Assembly: GCA_004028505.1 (NCBI GenBank)
Contig: MTKO01000094.1
Location: 1-34,631 of the forward strand
Source of the DNA: Candidatus Electrothrix aarhusensis
GTDB taxonomy: Bacteria > Desulfobacterota > Desulfobulbia > Desulfobulbales > Desulfobulbaceae
Length of the DNA stretch: 34,631 nt
Reading direction: 5' to 3'
Shown here in pieces: positions 9,835 to 19,274 of this stretch (its first letter is position 1; each line of letters starts with the position of its first letter). The notes under the pieces were generated by a model. That model was not told where the DNA came from and searched no databases. It saw nothing but the letters and a program-made list of their open reading frames with translations. A program made the translations under genes and the position numbers.

Positions 9835-10683
9835 ATGAAAATATACACTAAATTTCGCTCTTGCGATTCCCAGGCCGAAAACTCGGAATCGTTCAAACAT
9901 AATAAGGTCGTTTTCATTCTTGTCTTCCTGCTTGCAGCTGGCTTTTTTCCGTATCAGGAGTCTTTTCTAGGAAAAACTGTCAGATTTATTTCTGCTGCAT
10001 ATGGGGCGGAATTTCCCAGGCAATTAAGCTCCTCGGCAGGGAGTTCCCAGCCAACAACAAGCTTTTCTGCTGGGATTAAACAAAATATCATGCAGAACAT
10101 TACGCAGAACGTTCAACAAAATATCGTGCAGGCCACTTCTCTGATGCAGCAGAGTAGGACGATAAACAACTCGACATGCGGTCGCCCCTGGCAAATCCCC
10201 CTGAGCGAGATTCACGGACGGATACGCAATGTTGAATACAGGGTTCAGCCCTTGACAGGACAAAGGGGCCTGCATCTTGATATAGAAACCAGCGAGCAGA
10301 CAGAAACTGTCATCCATGTCTATCCAGAACGATTAACTGCCAAGTGCCCCTCTGTCTTCTACTTTCATGTGGGAGATTCAGTAACTGTTACCGGCTCTGA
10401 ATTTTTCACCAGCAAGGGGGGAATGCAGCAAAATATCTGTGCAGCAACAATAACGCAGGAGGAGAAAGTGTTGGACGTCCGAGATCCGATAACTGGAGAC
10501 CTTGAACGTCAGCTCTGCTGCCAAGAAATATGCGAAAAAAATTGTGTAGGCCTCCCCTTCATGTGCGATCGGATGTGCATGGGAAACTGCGGGAACAAAC
10601 GGCTGAAGGCGGTGTTCCAGAACCTTCCTTATCAGCACCCTTCCTGGGATAAAGACTATGCGACAACGACCTTTGAACATTAA
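9835..10683 (+). CDS. exported Cys-rich hypothetical protein
   Basis: I do not recognise a family. From the ATG at 9835 the product has 282 residues: a charged start, a hydrophobic stretch (VVFILVFLLAAGFF) that serves as signal peptide or anchor, then a Ser/Gln/Asn-rich segment with short QN-containing repeats (QNIMQNITQNVQQNIVQ). A beta-rich middle follows (YRVQPLTGQRGLHLDIETS), then a Cys-dense end with CCQEICEKNC and CDRMCMGNC, suggesting disulfides or metal binding in the periplasm. The frame is open from 9706, but the upstream residues look non-coding. A GAGAGG lies 14-20 bases ahead of 9835, too far for a good ribosome site, so the start is a judgement based on the signal sequence. It is not obviously linked to ychF downstream. 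Confidence 0.55.
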   Translation: MKIYTKFRSCDSQAENSESFKHNKVVFILVFLLAAGFFPYQESFLGKTVRFISAAYGAEFPRQLSSSAGSSQPTTSFSAGIKQNIMQNITQNVQQNIVQATSLMQQSRTINNSTCGRPWQIPLSEIHGRIRNVEYRVQPLTGQRGLHLDIETSEQTETVIHVYPERLTAKCPSVFYFHVGDSVTVTGSEFFTSKGGMQQNICAATITQEEKVLDVRDPITGDLERQLCCQEICEKNCVGLPFMCDRMCMGNCGNKRLKAVFQNLPYQHPSWDKDYATTTFEH

Positions 10684-10858
10684 AAACGAACATCATAACG
10701 ATTATTTTTAGGAAGCATCTTCAGCAAGCTTCGGGGCTCATCCCCCTTTATTTGCAAAATATTGTAGAAAATACTTGAACCTTCCCTATTCCTTATTTTA
10801 GGAGGAGGGGGTCATTCTACAGTTATCAATAATACTTTAACGAAAAACAGAGAGAGCT

Positions 10859-11956
10859 ATGGGTTTTCAATGCGGCATTGTCGGCCTGCCCAATGTAGGG
10901 AAATCGACCATATTTAATGCGTTAACAGCAGCAGCGATTGAAGCGGAAAATTATCCCTTTTGTACAATTGAACCCAATGTGGGCGTGGTGCCGCTGCCGG
11001 ATAAACGACTTGATAAATTGGCAGAGCTGGCCAAGACCCGCAGTAAGATTCCCACCCAAATGGAATTTGTCGATATTGCCGGACTGGTCAAAGGGGCCTG
11101 TCAGGGTGAGGGCCTGGGAAATCAGTTCCTCGGCCATATCCGTCAGGTGGATGCCATTCTCCATGTTGTCCGTTGCTTTGAGGACGATAATATCATCCAT
11201 GTAGACGGCTCGGTTGATCCCATCCGAGACCTAGAAGTCATCACTATGGAATTGGTCATGGCCGACCTGGATACTGTAAGCAAGCGGCATAAGAAAGCGG
11301 CGAGTCAGGCAAAATCTGGAGATAAAAAATTTATAGCCGAGGCTGCTTTTTTGGAACAGCTGCAAGAAGTTCTTGATGAGGGCAAACCAGCCAGAAATTT
11401 AGAGCCGGAAACAGATCCGCAACGAGAACTGATGCGTGATCTCTGCCTGCTGACCACCAAACCGGTCCTCTATGTGGCCAATGTCAGCGATGAAGATATT
11501 GCCAATGGTAATGATTTTGTTGATCGACTCAAGGAGGTTGCCGAGAAGGAAGGTGCTTCTGTCGTGACCATTGCCGGGGCCATTGAGCAAGAAATCAGCC
11601 TGCTCGACGCTGAAGAGCAGCAGGAGTTTCTTGCCGACATGGGCATGGAAGAGCCAGGCCTACACCGCTTGATTCATGCCGGGTATGACCTACTGGGGCT
11701 GATTACCTACTTTACAGTGGGTGAAAAGGAGACCAGAGCCTGGACCATCACCAAGGGGACAACTGGACCAGGAGCAGCCGGGAAAATTCATACGGATTTT
11801 GAACGAGGCTTTATCCGGGCCGAGGTCATTGCCTATGAGGATTATATCGCCTGCGGCTCCGAATCTGCGGCTCGTGATAAGGGGCTGATGCGTTCAGAGG
11901 GCAAAGAGTATGTGGTCAAAGACGGGGACTGTATCCTGTTTCGTTTTAATGTCTGA
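10859..11956 (+). CDS. ychF: redox-regulated ATPase YchF (Obg-like)
   Basis: YchF is a conserved ribosome-associated P-loop NTPase that prefers ATP and is involved in stress and translation control. The 365-residue length matches the family (E. coli 363). G1 is GLPNVGKST near residue 8. The YchF signature [12 protein letters not shown], the G3 region [20 protein letters not shown], and the NVSDED segment in place of the GTP-specific NKxD motif are all present. The C-terminal TGS domain contains FFTVGE-like [14 protein letters not shown] and ends in FRFNV. The start is preceded by GAGAGAG. argB follows after 42 bases on the same strand, so co-transcription is possible. Confidence 0.97.
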   Translation: MGFQCGIVGLPNVGKSTIFNALTAAAIEAENYPFCTIEPNVGVVPLPDKRLDKLAELAKTRSKIPTQMEFVDIAGLVKGACQGEGLGNQFLGHIRQVDAILHVVRCFEDDNIIHVDGSVDPIRDLEVITMELVMADLDTVSKRHKKAASQAKSGDKKFIAEAAFLEQLQEVLDEGKPARNLEPETDPQRELMRDLCLLTTKPVLYVANVSDEDIANGNDFVDRLKEVAEKEGASVVTIAGAIEQEISLLDAEEQQEFLADMGMEEPGLHRLIHAGYDLLGLITYFTVGEKETRAWTITKGTTGPGAAGKIHTDFERGFIRAEVIAYEDYIACGSESAARDKGLMRSEGKEYVVKDGDCILFRFNV

Positions 11957-11998
11957 TGGTAAGGCCTGCAGATTTTTTCAAAAAAACCGGAGCATATC

Positions 11999-12883
11999 AT
12001 GGAACATGAAATAGCCAAGGCCAAGGTGCTGATAGAATCCTTGCCCTACATACGAGAATTTAATCATAAAACCGTAGTCATCAAATACGGCGGTCACGCT
12101 ATGGTGGATGAGGAGCTGAAGAAGAATTTTGCTCTGGACGTTATTCTGCTCAAATACATCGGCCTGAATCCTGTAGTGGTCCACGGCGGCGGCCCGCAGA
12201 TCAATAAATTTCTGGAAAAGATGCAGATCACCTCCAACTATATTCAGGGCATGCGGGTCACGGACGGCGAGACCATGGATGTGGTGGAGATGGTCCTGGT
12301 CGGCAAGGTGAATAAAGAGATTGTCGGCCTGATCAATCATTGCGGTGGCAAGGCCGTGGGTCTTTCTGGACGAGACGGTGATCTTGTCCAGGCGAAAAAA
12401 ATGAAGATGCTCGGAAAACCAGAAGCGGAAAACGCTCCGCCAGAACTCATTGATCTCGGTCGAGTCGGCGAGGTGACCAAGGTGAATCCTGAAATCCTTA
12501 ACACCTTGGACGCTCAGGATTTTATTCCGGTCATTGCTCCGGTCGGGGTGGGCGAAGACGGACAGGCCTATAATATCAATGCCGACCTGGTGGCTGGAGC
12601 CATTGCTGCCGAGCTAGATGCAGTCAAGCTCATCCTGCTCACTGATGTGGAAGGAGTGAAGGACCGCGAGGGTAACCTCCTTTCTTCCATCAGAAAGGAC
12701 TCTATTGAGCAGATGATTGAAAACAGAGTGATTAGCGGTGGAATGATCCCGAAACTCCGCTGTTGCGCCTCCGCTCTTGAAAGCGGAGTCAATAAGGCCC
12801 ATATCGTTGACGGACGGCAAGAACATGCCATCCTGCTGGAGATTTTTACCCATAAGGGGATCGGTACGGAGATTACAGCATGA
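11999..12883 (+). CDS. argB: acetylglutamate kinase
   Basis: ArgB phosphorylates N-acetyl-L-glutamate with ATP in the second step of arginine synthesis, in the cytoplasm. At 294 residues it is longer than the 258-residue E. coli enzyme: about 20 residues ([20 protein letters not shown]) precede the core KYGGHAM motif. Such an N-terminal helix is characteristic of hexameric, arginine-inhibited kinases, and the C-terminal signature [14 protein letters not shown] with GIGTEI agrees, so feedback inhibition by arginine is likely (inference). The substrate motif [11 protein letters not shown] and the late segment ISGGMIPKL are intact. Its last bases overlap argD in an ATGA, indicating translational coupling. 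Confidence 0.97.
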   Translation: MEHEIAKAKVLIESLPYIREFNHKTVVIKYGGHAMVDEELKKNFALDVILLKYIGLNPVVVHGGGPQINKFLEKMQITSNYIQGMRVTDGETMDVVEMVLVGKVNKEIVGLINHCGGKAVGLSGRDGDLVQAKKMKMLGKPEAENAPPELIDLGRVGEVTKVNPEILNTLDAQDFIPVIAPVGVGEDGQAYNINADLVAGAIAAELDAVKLILLTDVEGVKDREGNLLSSIRKDSIEQMIENRVISGGMIPKLRCCASALESGVNKAHIVDGRQEHAILLEIFTHKGIGTEITA

Positions 12884-14094
12884 CAGCAGTAAGCACACAT
12901 AATAATACAGAATGGAAAGAAAAAGGTGATGCCGTGTTTGCAGGAACCTACAGCCGATTTCCGGCAGCTATGGTGCAGGGAGAAGGTTGTCGGCTTTGGG
13001 ATGCGGATGGCAGAGAGTACCTGGATTTTCTCGCAGGTATTGCGGTCTGCTCTTTAGGACATTGCCATCCGGCGGTCACTGAGGCGGTGTGTACACAGGC
13101 AAAGAAGCTCATGCATGTCTCTAATCTGTTTTACACCGAGCCGCAAACCGAGCTGGCTGAACTGCTCACGGCAAACAGCTTTGCTGATCGCGTTTTTATG
13201 GCCAATTCCGGCGCTGAAGCCAATGAAGCAGCGATTAAGCTGGCCCGAATCCACAGCGGCAAGGGCCGATACGAAATTATCTCGCTCTCCGGTTCCTTTC
13301 ACGGGCGAACCCTGGCCACGGTTGCCGCCACGGGACAGCCCAAATTTCAGAAAGGCTTTGAACCCATGCCAGCTGGTTTTGTCCATGCGGATTTCGGAGA
13401 CCCTGATGAGTTGGAAAAACTGATTAATCCCAAAACCTGCGCCATCCTCTGTGAACCCCTTCAGGGCGAGAGCGGTGTACGTCCCCTGGAACCTGCCTAT
13501 TTACAAAAAATACGAAGCCTCTGCGATAAGCACAACCTGCTTCTTATTTTCGATGAGGTGCAGACCGGAATGGGGCGGACCGGCACTCTGTTCGCCTACG
13601 AGCAGCTGGGCGTTACCCCGGATATCATGACCCTAGCCAAAGCCTTGGGTAATGGGCTCCCTGTCGGAGCCATGCTGACCCGCTCTGATATCGCATCTTC
13701 GTTCACGGTGGGCACCCATGCCTCCACCTTTGGCGGCAATCCGGTGGCGGCGGCAGCTGGTGTTGCGGTGATGCAAACCATGCTGGCTGACGGCTTTTTC
13801 GATGCCGTTCAGGAGATGAGCGACTATTTTATCCAACGCTTGGAAAAAGTTGCTGCGGAGTTTCCACAGCTCTGTTCCGGCGTTCGCGGTAGCGGTATGC
13901 TCCTTGCTCTGATTCTAACCGAAAAAGGGATTGGGCACGGGGCGAACATTGTCCAGCAGCTCTTTGAGCGGGGTTGCCTGATTAACTTTGCCGGGATGCG
14001 GGTGCTGCGTTTTATTCCGCCCTTGACTGTCACACAAGGGGATATTGATCTTCTTGTCGAGCAGCTGAAGATAGTTTTGTCGGCAATCGACTAA
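12880..14094 (+). CDS. argD: acetylornithine aminotransferase
   Basis: ArgD is a PLP enzyme that converts N-acetylglutamate semialdehyde to N-acetylornithine (and may serve lysine synthesis). The 404 residues have the class III aminotransferase layout: the early substrate segment [18 protein letters not shown], the phosphate-binding [12 protein letters not shown], then [17 protein letters not shown], the cofactor Asp in [14 protein letters not shown], and the Schiff-base Lys in [17 protein letters not shown]. It begins four bases inside argB. The third gene often found in this operon, argF, does not follow; instead small orphan genes occupy the next 1.5 kb, so the arginine operon ends here. 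Confidence 0.97.
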   Translation: MTAVSTHNNTEWKEKGDAVFAGTYSRFPAAMVQGEGCRLWDADGREYLDFLAGIAVCSLGHCHPAVTEAVCTQAKKLMHVSNLFYTEPQTELAELLTANSFADRVFMANSGAEANEAAIKLARIHSGKGRYEIISLSGSFHGRTLATVAATGQPKFQKGFEPMPAGFVHADFGDPDELEKLINPKTCAILCEPLQGESGVRPLEPAYLQKIRSLCDKHNLLLIFDEVQTGMGRTGTLFAYEQLGVTPDIMTLAKALGNGLPVGAMLTRSDIASSFTVGTHASTFGGNPVAAAAGVAVMQTMLADGFFDAVQEMSDYFIQRLEKVAAEFPQLCSGVRGSGMLLALILTEKGIGHGANIVQQLFERGCLINFAGMRVLRFIPPLTVTQGDIDLLVEQLKIVLSAID

Positions 14095-14128
14095 TTCTCT
14101 TTTTAGGCCTCTGGGCGAGAGGACTTCG

Positions 14129-14482
14129 GTGCCTCCCCCCCAGGTGTCGATCAACACAGCCTGCTCTATAACTTTGTCTTACGGCTTTTTTTCTCTATGT
14201 TACAGACCGAGTGGTTCCTTTACCTTCTCATCCTTCCTGATTTCCAAAAAAATTCTACACGCATCCACTGACGAGCAAGCTGCCGCCTTTGTACAGGCAT
14301 TCAGCACCCCTGAAGATAACATGAGAATACGTTTTGCAGACAAGTATGCTGCTGCTGGTACAATGCAAGATTTGATAGAGCCCGCATCTTTTTATTTAAT
14401 ATGGTTTATTCCGGTATTGCTCATCTTGCTTGGGGTAAAACTTCTTTCTCATCAGTCACCTAGAAAGGACACAAGCATCTAA
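14129..14482 (+). CDS. possible small membrane protein
   Basis: No family recognised. An open frame of up to 117 residues contains a plausible soluble segment (ASTDEQAAAFVQAFSTPEDN) and one C-terminal membrane helix (FYLIWFIPVLLILLGVKLL) with a positive tail. The first 30 residues look less protein-like, and no start has a good ribosome site, so the real start may be internal (for example the ATG at 14321). It might also be non-coding; the rest of 14095-14664 holds nothing else that I can support. Confidence 0.35.
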   Translation: MPPPQVSINTACSITLSYGFFSLCYRPSGSFTFSSFLISKKILHASTDEQAAAFVQAFSTPEDNMRIRFADKYAAAGTMQDLIEPASFYLIWFIPVLLILLGVKLLSHQSPRKDTSI

Positions 14483-14664
14483 AGCCAGCGATATTTCAAG
14501 CTGCTCAAGACTCTGCCCGGACAATCCGGGCGATCCACCCGAATAAAATGAGGCGTTCACCTTATTGTAAGGGCAAGATCAATATGTTTTATTAAAGACG
14601 TAATCAATTGTAGTCAAAAAGTACGACAGCCTAGAGTGCATCAATCGACCGAAAGGAGTTTCAC

Positions 14665-14904
14665 ATGAAAACCCGACATACAACCAGCAAAGCGTATGAC
14701 TGCCCTCTGACCAAAAAGCACGTACAGGTACAGCTCAAGAACAATACACAAGCTGTCGGTAGAGAGCCTGAGGTTTGCTCAAATATCGGTGAATGCGGGT
14801 GCGGCGTTGTCAAAATTATTTACGGCATGAGCTACACGGTTGATTGGAAAAAATGTTGCCTTTATTCGGCTATTAAAGAGCAGTGCAGCTGCCTTGAAAA
14901 TTAA
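14665..14904 (+). CDS. small Cys-rich hypothetical protein
   Basis: A 79-residue protein with no recognised family. A strong ribosome site (AAAGGAGTT, 7 bases before the ATG) and a strong downstream terminator make it a convincing monocistronic gene. It has no signal peptide or membrane helix. Cysteines fall in a pattern C-x25-C-x5-C-x-C followed by CC and C-x-C near the end, which suggests metal or iron-sulfur binding, though CPLTKKHVQV at the front could also be a single zinc knuckle half. Its role is unknown. Confidence 0.7.
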   Translation: MKTRHTTSKAYDCPLTKKHVQVQLKNNTQAVGREPEVCSNIGECGCGVVKIIYGMSYTVDWKKCCLYSAIKEQCSCLEN

Positions 14905-14993
14905 ATCGGTTAAATATTGCACTCTTCTTGATTATACAGAACAAACGGGATTTATCAGATAAACAACTTACTCCCGTCTCCCAAGCTTCCTCT

Positions 14994-15037
14994 GCGGCGA
15001 CCGTGTCTTCTCATCTCGCGGTCGCCGCTCTTTTTTT
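14994..15037 (+). terminator. strong intrinsic terminator
   Basis: A perfect 10-bp stem GCGGCGACCG (14994-15003) with CGGTCGCCGC (15019-15028), then TC and seven T. It ends the Cys-rich small gene 90 bases upstream. Confidence 0.9.
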
Positions 15038-15138
15038 CCTTTTGTAGTCACATGATATTTCTTTGTCAATATTGAAAATATTCAGCCGGCCACAATAAAT
15101 TTATGGAATAAAAGACTACAACAAAACCTTCTTCTTTT

Positions 15139-15723
15139 TTAAAACTTCCCGCTATCACCATTCCGCTCTTTTACCGCATTTTTTTCTTCAAAGACATTCT
15201 GCTGTTCAAGCTTATTATCTATATACCTCACGCTGACAAACCGTTTCTCGTGACATCGAAAAAGTGTCGAACTAATCCCACCCTTGTATTTTGTCGTTGT
15301 TGTCGTGCAGTCTTTAAAAATTTCTTTGTTATTTCGTATCGACCCCTTCCCTGCAACCTCTTCATCTTTTATATATTTTTCTCCAAGTGTGTTTTCTATT
15401 TTTTCATACAGGGCCTCTCCCCTTTCTGTGGTTTCCAGGTCTCTCCAATCTATTATTATTCCATAGAGTACATTGCTTTTCTTGGTAAAGACCAAGCTCA
15501 CCTTTGCTTCTTCCTTAAAAAGGGAACTGCTATAATGTATTTCATTTGATGCAACACCACCGCCTCTAACCACCTTTGCATGTGTATTTAATTCTATCTT
15601 TTCACGCTTCGCCGTATCGATGACCTTGTTCTTTGCCTCGCCTGTTTTCCATACATCAAACTCAAGCGCATTGCCCTGTACCGGTAATAAGATCATTACC
15701 ATGATCAAGATTATTTTCTTCAT
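15139..15723 (-). CDS. exported hypothetical protein
   Basis: No family recognised. The 194-residue product begins with a clear Sec signal peptide (MKKIILIMVMILLPVQGNA, cleavage expected after NALE or nearby). The mature part is small, basic and strand-rich, with two Cys (in FKDCTTTT and FRCHEKRF) that could pair in the periplasm. The pattern of a modest exported protein that compares a stored threshold with a kinetic-like segment is not recognisable, so no function is proposed. The start has a good ribosome site (GAGAGGGG). It stands alone between convergent genes. Confidence 0.65.
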   Translation of the reverse strand: MKKIILIMVMILLPVQGNALEFDVWKTGEAKNKVIDTAKREKIELNTHAKVVRGGGVASNEIHYSSSLFKEEAKVSLVFTKKSNVLYGIIIDWRDLETTERGEALYEKIENTLGEKYIKDEEVAGKGSIRNNKEIFKDCTTTTTKYKGGISSTLFRCHEKRFVSVRYIDNKLEQQNVFEEKNAVKERNGDSGKF

Positions 15724-15785
15724 TGCCGTCCCCTCTCTTCTTCCGAAGAATTGAAAATTTTCTCGTGCTGATCAGCTTGTTCAAA

Positions 15786-15822
15786 CAAAAACAGCCCATC
15801 CCGTTACCACGGCATGAGCTGT
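15786..15822 (-). terminator. intrinsic terminator of the ATPase-TOPRIM pair
   Basis: On the minus strand ACAGCTCATGCCGTG pairs with ACGGGATGGGCTGT (12 of 14 positions) and is followed by TTTTGTTTG. It lies about 90 bases past the TOPRIM gene stop. Confidence 0.6.
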
Positions 15823-15912
15823 ACATCACCTGCTACAATCGGTTTTCTCAAGACGAACACACATATTAACTTCAACTTACCGAAAAAGTTGGTTTCTCAG
15901 TAGTTGAAATTA

Positions 15913-16602
15913 TCAGATAACTTCTTTCTCTGTAATTTTGCCAAGTGCGCAGAAAAAGTTATGCATACTGCTGAGACAATTTTTGTCTAACTCTATTCTG
16001 TTACGCAGTGCATCAATATAATAAGGCTTGGTAACTTCTTGGGGATTCTTCTTGCTGTAGCGAATATTTTTTCCCCGCAGCATGGCTTTAAGATATTGGA
16101 AATGGTAATCACCAATTGATCCGCAAGACTCCTGCGGTTGCCGCATTTTTTCAGGATCGTTCCGGGCAACATCATAATGTTTGCTAAAAGCGGAACATTC
16201 AGCAGAAGATGGGTTTTTTGAGTAAATACGTGGGTTACCGAGAAACCATGTCTCCATACAGACAACCTGCGGCAGGATGATGAATTCGCAATCATTGAAA
16301 ATGATATCGTTACTTCTGACGAACTCTTTAACCTCCTCTATTTTTTCCGCTGCTGAGACATCGTCCGTATCAATAAGCAGGACAAGATAATCAAAATTTC
16401 CTGAATTCTTGATATCACTTACTGAATCCTTCAGATGGTTATCAAGAATACTTGGGAAACCTCCACCGCTTATCAGGAAGTAGTTATTATCGGTTGCTTC
16501 ACAGGGAAAATTCACCTGCTCCAGTTGAGGTGCAAGATGGGCAAGCCATTTGGGATAAACTTTCCGCTCAGTCTTGCCTTCCACCAAGAAATACAAATTC
16601 AT
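15913..16602 (-). CDS. TOPRIM-domain protein, partner of the upstream ATPase
   Basis: A 229-residue protein with the TOPRIM-like layout seen in OLD-type nucleases and the DUF4276/RloB/DUF4435 group: FLVEGKTERKVY with Glu8 near the N-terminus, a glycine stretch ISGGGFPSIL, the acidic strand end LLIDTDD (Asp78, Asp80, Asp81), and a C-terminal ETWFLGN motif (Glu117) that recalls the E-x-W-hL element of those families. The acidic residues fit a Mg-dependent nuclease active site. Its ATG overlaps the stop of the upstream ATPase gene (ATGA), so the two are one translational unit. By analogy with PARIS and other ATPase/TOPRIM defence pairs it is the likely nuclease effector (inference). Confidence 0.7.
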   Translation of the reverse strand: MNLYFLVEGKTERKVYPKWLAHLAPQLEQVNFPCEATDNNYFLISGGGFPSILDNHLKDSVSDIKNSGNFDYLVLLIDTDDVSAAEKIEEVKEFVRSNDIIFNDCEFIILPQVVCMETWFLGNPRIYSKNPSSAECSAFSKHYDVARNDPEKMRQPQESCGSIGDYHFQYLKAMLRGKNIRYSKKNPQEVTKPYYIDALRNRIELDKNCLSSMHNFFCALGKITEKEVI

Positions 16603-17741
16603 GATTCTACGCCTTCAGAGTAGAGATCAAGATTTATCAACTGGGTAAAGGCCTTATGCTTTGATTTGTCAAAGTTAAAAGCGCTAGCATCGTGGGCGAT
16701 TACAGCACCGCCTTTTCTGGTGACGATTTTCCAATCAGTATGTTTTATATTGTTAATTATATAAGGGTGGTGACTGGTAATAATAAATTGCAAGCCTCTT
16801 TCTGCGGAAACGATGCTGCTGGTCAGTTCATCTATGCAATTAATACCAAGACTGTTTTCAAATTCATCTATCAAAATCAGGCTTGAATCCGCGCATAACT
16901 GAAGCTGCGCTATATAAACCAACGTTTTTAGCATTCCTGATGATATGCCATATTCATCAATCCAGTCAGAAGCATATTTCTCCTTAATCTGAATTTGGAT
17001 CAAGATTGCTTCTGGAGCGTTCTTCATTGGTATTTCAGTCAATATCGACACGACTTGCACATCCTCGACATGAGGAAAAATATCAATAAAGCTGCTCGCA
17101 ATGTCGTCAAAAAGCTGTCTTTTTCTTTTATAGACAAAATATAACTTCTCAGTAAGAGACAGCGAAAGATTGCGAACTTCTTCTATGTCATCATATCTGT
17201 TTATTTTCTCGTCGAGAGACTTGAGGCTACGGAAATGCCTGTAAAAATCATGCCGTTCTGTGTTATAAAATATAATTTTCTTAAATTCACTTGCAGCTTC
17301 TTTTATCTGTTCTTCTTCCCTGAGCAAATGAAGCACACTCTGGTCTGCTGAAAGCCTTACCGTTTTTATTTTATTAAAAATAATATCAGAATTATTTCTT
17401 TCTACGATTAGCTCATTTTCCCTGTAAACTAATTCTGATAAAATAGATGCTCCTCCGATGTCCAGATCTCCAAGTAAACTCCTGATGGTAGAAACGCCAC
17501 TATTCTCAAACTCTCCTTCCCATGTATATTGAGTTCCACTTGATGACAAGAATTCAATATGCCATTTAACCCCGATCAATGAATCCCCTGCTGCTATCCT
17601 TTTTAAATCAAGAATCGAGTTTAATATGCGCGTCTTGCCAACTCCAGATGCCCCGACAAGCAGCGTGAGCTGATTAAAGGACACAGACTTTAATTCCCAA
17701 CCAGTTGTCTTGTCGGTATAGGAAATTTTTTTAATACGCAT
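16599..17741 (-). CDS. ABC-type AAA ATPase of a two-gene ATPase-TOPRIM module
   Basis: A 380-residue SMC/ABC-like ATPase of the AAA_15/AAA_21 kind. Walker A is GASGVGKT (30-37), an ABC-signature-like ISSGMLKTL lies at 266-274, Walker B with catalytic Glu is SLILIDEFENSLG (287-299), and the switch His is in ITSHHP (321-326). The long insert between the A and signature motifs is helical, as in OLD-family ATPases. No nuclease domain follows in the same chain; the nuclease-like TOPRIM is instead the next gene, overlapping by four bases. Such split pairs act in phage defence, where the ATPase senses an invader and controls the TOPRIM partner. The start at 17741 has a weak ribosome site. Defence function is inferred from architecture. 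Confidence 0.75.
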   Translation of the reverse strand: MRIKKISYTDKTTGWELKSVSFNQLTLLVGASGVGKTRILNSILDLKRIAAGDSLIGVKWHIEFLSSSGTQYTWEGEFENSGVSTIRSLLGDLDIGGASILSELVYRENELIVERNNSDIIFNKIKTVRLSADQSVLHLLREEEQIKEAASEFKKIIFYNTERHDFYRHFRSLKSLDEKINRYDDIEEVRNLSLSLTEKLYFVYKRKRQLFDDIASSFIDIFPHVEDVQVVSILTEIPMKNAPEAILIQIQIKEKYASDWIDEYGISSGMLKTLVYIAQLQLCADSSLILIDEFENSLGINCIDELTSSIVSAERGLQFIITSHHPYIINNIKHTDWKIVTRKGGAVIAHDASAFNFDKSKHKAFTQLINLDLYSEGVES

Positions 17742-17780
17742 AGCGTTCTTTATTGCCCTTACTGCTTTTTAACAAGATTC

Positions 17781-19187
17781 TTAGCTTCGCACATAAGCAT
17801 CCACATCGTTAGCCACAATCACCCCATAGTTAATCGCACCCAGCCAGCCGCTCATGATAATTCCCACCGAGCCGACATGAAACAGACCGCCCACCTCTTT
17901 AAAGAGGGAGCGGGAAATATCCAGCCCCTCGAACTTGGTGCCAAACGAGGTGCCTTTGGTATGGAGGGTATAGCGATTAAAGGTCTTGGGCGTGGCTGAG
18001 GAAACGGTATCCACCTTATCACGGATGCTGGGGATGTATCGCTCCAGATCAACAAAGCAACGTTCCACCATAGCCCCTTTGGCCTCTTTATAAGCAACAT
18101 CATCCAACCCTGCCCAGTCATCGTAATTACCGTTCATAGAGGCAACCACGGTGTAATCTGGCTTATCCGGACGGGTCTTGGGATAGTAAACTGAGAAGGT
18201 ACGGCTCTTGGTATCCATGCACCGCATTTCTTCCGAGGAAAAGTTCTCAGATGTTGAGGTAAAGAGCAGATCCCCTATATCCGGGAAGGACTCCCCTTGA
18301 CGAATGCCGAAATAAACCTGGCAGGAAGAATTATTCACCACTACTTTATCGAAACGGGAGAGAAAATCAGCGCTAAAGGCTTCCCGTCCGGCTAAGTTAT
18401 CAATGGTATTAGTGATGCCGGAATTAGAGACCACAGCCTTGGCCATAATTTCCCGACCTCCGACAAGGACGCCTCTGGTTTTGCCGTTATCAACTAAAAC
18501 TCGCTCGACCTTGGCCCCGGCGCAGATGGTCACGCCGCTCTTTTCCAGATCATCTGCCATCATGCCGATGAGTTTGTCTGTACCGCCCTCAAAGGTGAAC
18601 ACACCCCGACTCATGAAATTGGAAAAGACAATCCCGTAGGTAATAGCGGGCTCATCCAGCGTAGAGCCGTTGGCATAGGTGATAGGCTCCATCAGGAGAC
18701 GATGGACATCGGATCGACCCGGAAAAAACTGCTCAAAAAGCTCCCGCGTGGTCATACCCTGATCATCATAAAAATTCATCGCCCTGACCGTGGTGAAAAA
18801 ATCATCAACAGTGGTCCGATCAATCTTAAAGTCCTCATGAAGGATGCGGACAAAATCATCCTTGGAAAAGGTGGTGGTCAGAGAAAACTGGGGATTATCA
18901 AAGGCGATCTCTTTGAGCTGGACAATGGAGTCTTTGATCTCCTTGGACCAGTATTTTTTGCAGGTCTTGACCATCCCGTGCGGAAAACCGTGCAGGGAGA
19001 CGTCAAAGATATGCCCTCCCCGCTTAAACCAAGTCGCCAACCCACCCAACTGGATATGGTGCTCCAGTAGGAGAACACTATGGCCGGACGTGGCAAGACG
19101 TTTGGCACAGGTCAGACCGCCAAGACCGGAGCCGATAACAATAACATCGTAGCTGTTTTGAACCTTGTCAAGAGGCGTAAAAGACAT
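17781..19187 (-). CDS. CrtI-like NAD(P)/FAD-dependent oxidoreductase (enzyme 1)
   Basis: A 468-residue flavoprotein of the phytoene desaturase/retinol saturase superfamily. The N-terminal dinucleotide fold is DVIVIGSGLGGLTCAKRL with the ribose-binding Glu in VLLLEHH and the following GGLATWF motif; the FAD C-terminal motif is the GLFHVGSVGI region with GAINYGVIVANDV at the end. The family oxidises, saturates or isomerises long polyene or acyl chains; the substrate here is not determinable. The frame extends to an ATG at 19214, but ATG 19187 has GGAAAGAG at proper distance and places the FAD motif 12 residues in, so I prefer it. It is on the same strand as, but 60 bases from, the PAS gene upstream. 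Confidence 0.85.
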   Translation of the reverse strand: MSFTPLDKVQNSYDVIVIGSGLGGLTCAKRLATSGHSVLLLEHHIQLGGLATWFKRGGHIFDVSLHGFPHGMVKTCKKYWSKEIKDSIVQLKEIAFDNPQFSLTTTFSKDDFVRILHEDFKIDRTTVDDFFTTVRAMNFYDDQGMTTRELFEQFFPGRSDVHRLLMEPITYANGSTLDEPAITYGIVFSNFMSRGVFTFEGGTDKLIGMMADDLEKSGVTICAGAKVERVLVDNGKTRGVLVGGREIMAKAVVSNSGITNTIDNLAGREAFSADFLSRFDKVVVNNSSCQVYFGIRQGESFPDIGDLLFTSTSENFSSEEMRCMDTKSRTFSVYYPKTRPDKPDYTVVASMNGNYDDWAGLDDVAYKEAKGAMVERCFVDLERYIPSIRDKVDTVSSATPKTFNRYTLHTKGTSFGTKFEGLDISRSLFKEVGGLFHVGSVGIIMSGWLGAINYGVIVANDVDAYVRS

Positions 19188-19274
19188 ATCAATAAACTCT
19201 TTCCATGTTAACAAATTACCCAGAGTGCTTTACCCAAGGCGGTTGAATCGTCGTTCTTTTGCAAGAAATCCGTT

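Noticed and set aside
15913..17741. Naming the pair as PARIS (ariA/ariB)
   Set aside because: The order and domains fit, but I see no decisive DUF4435 signature in the TOPRIM protein.
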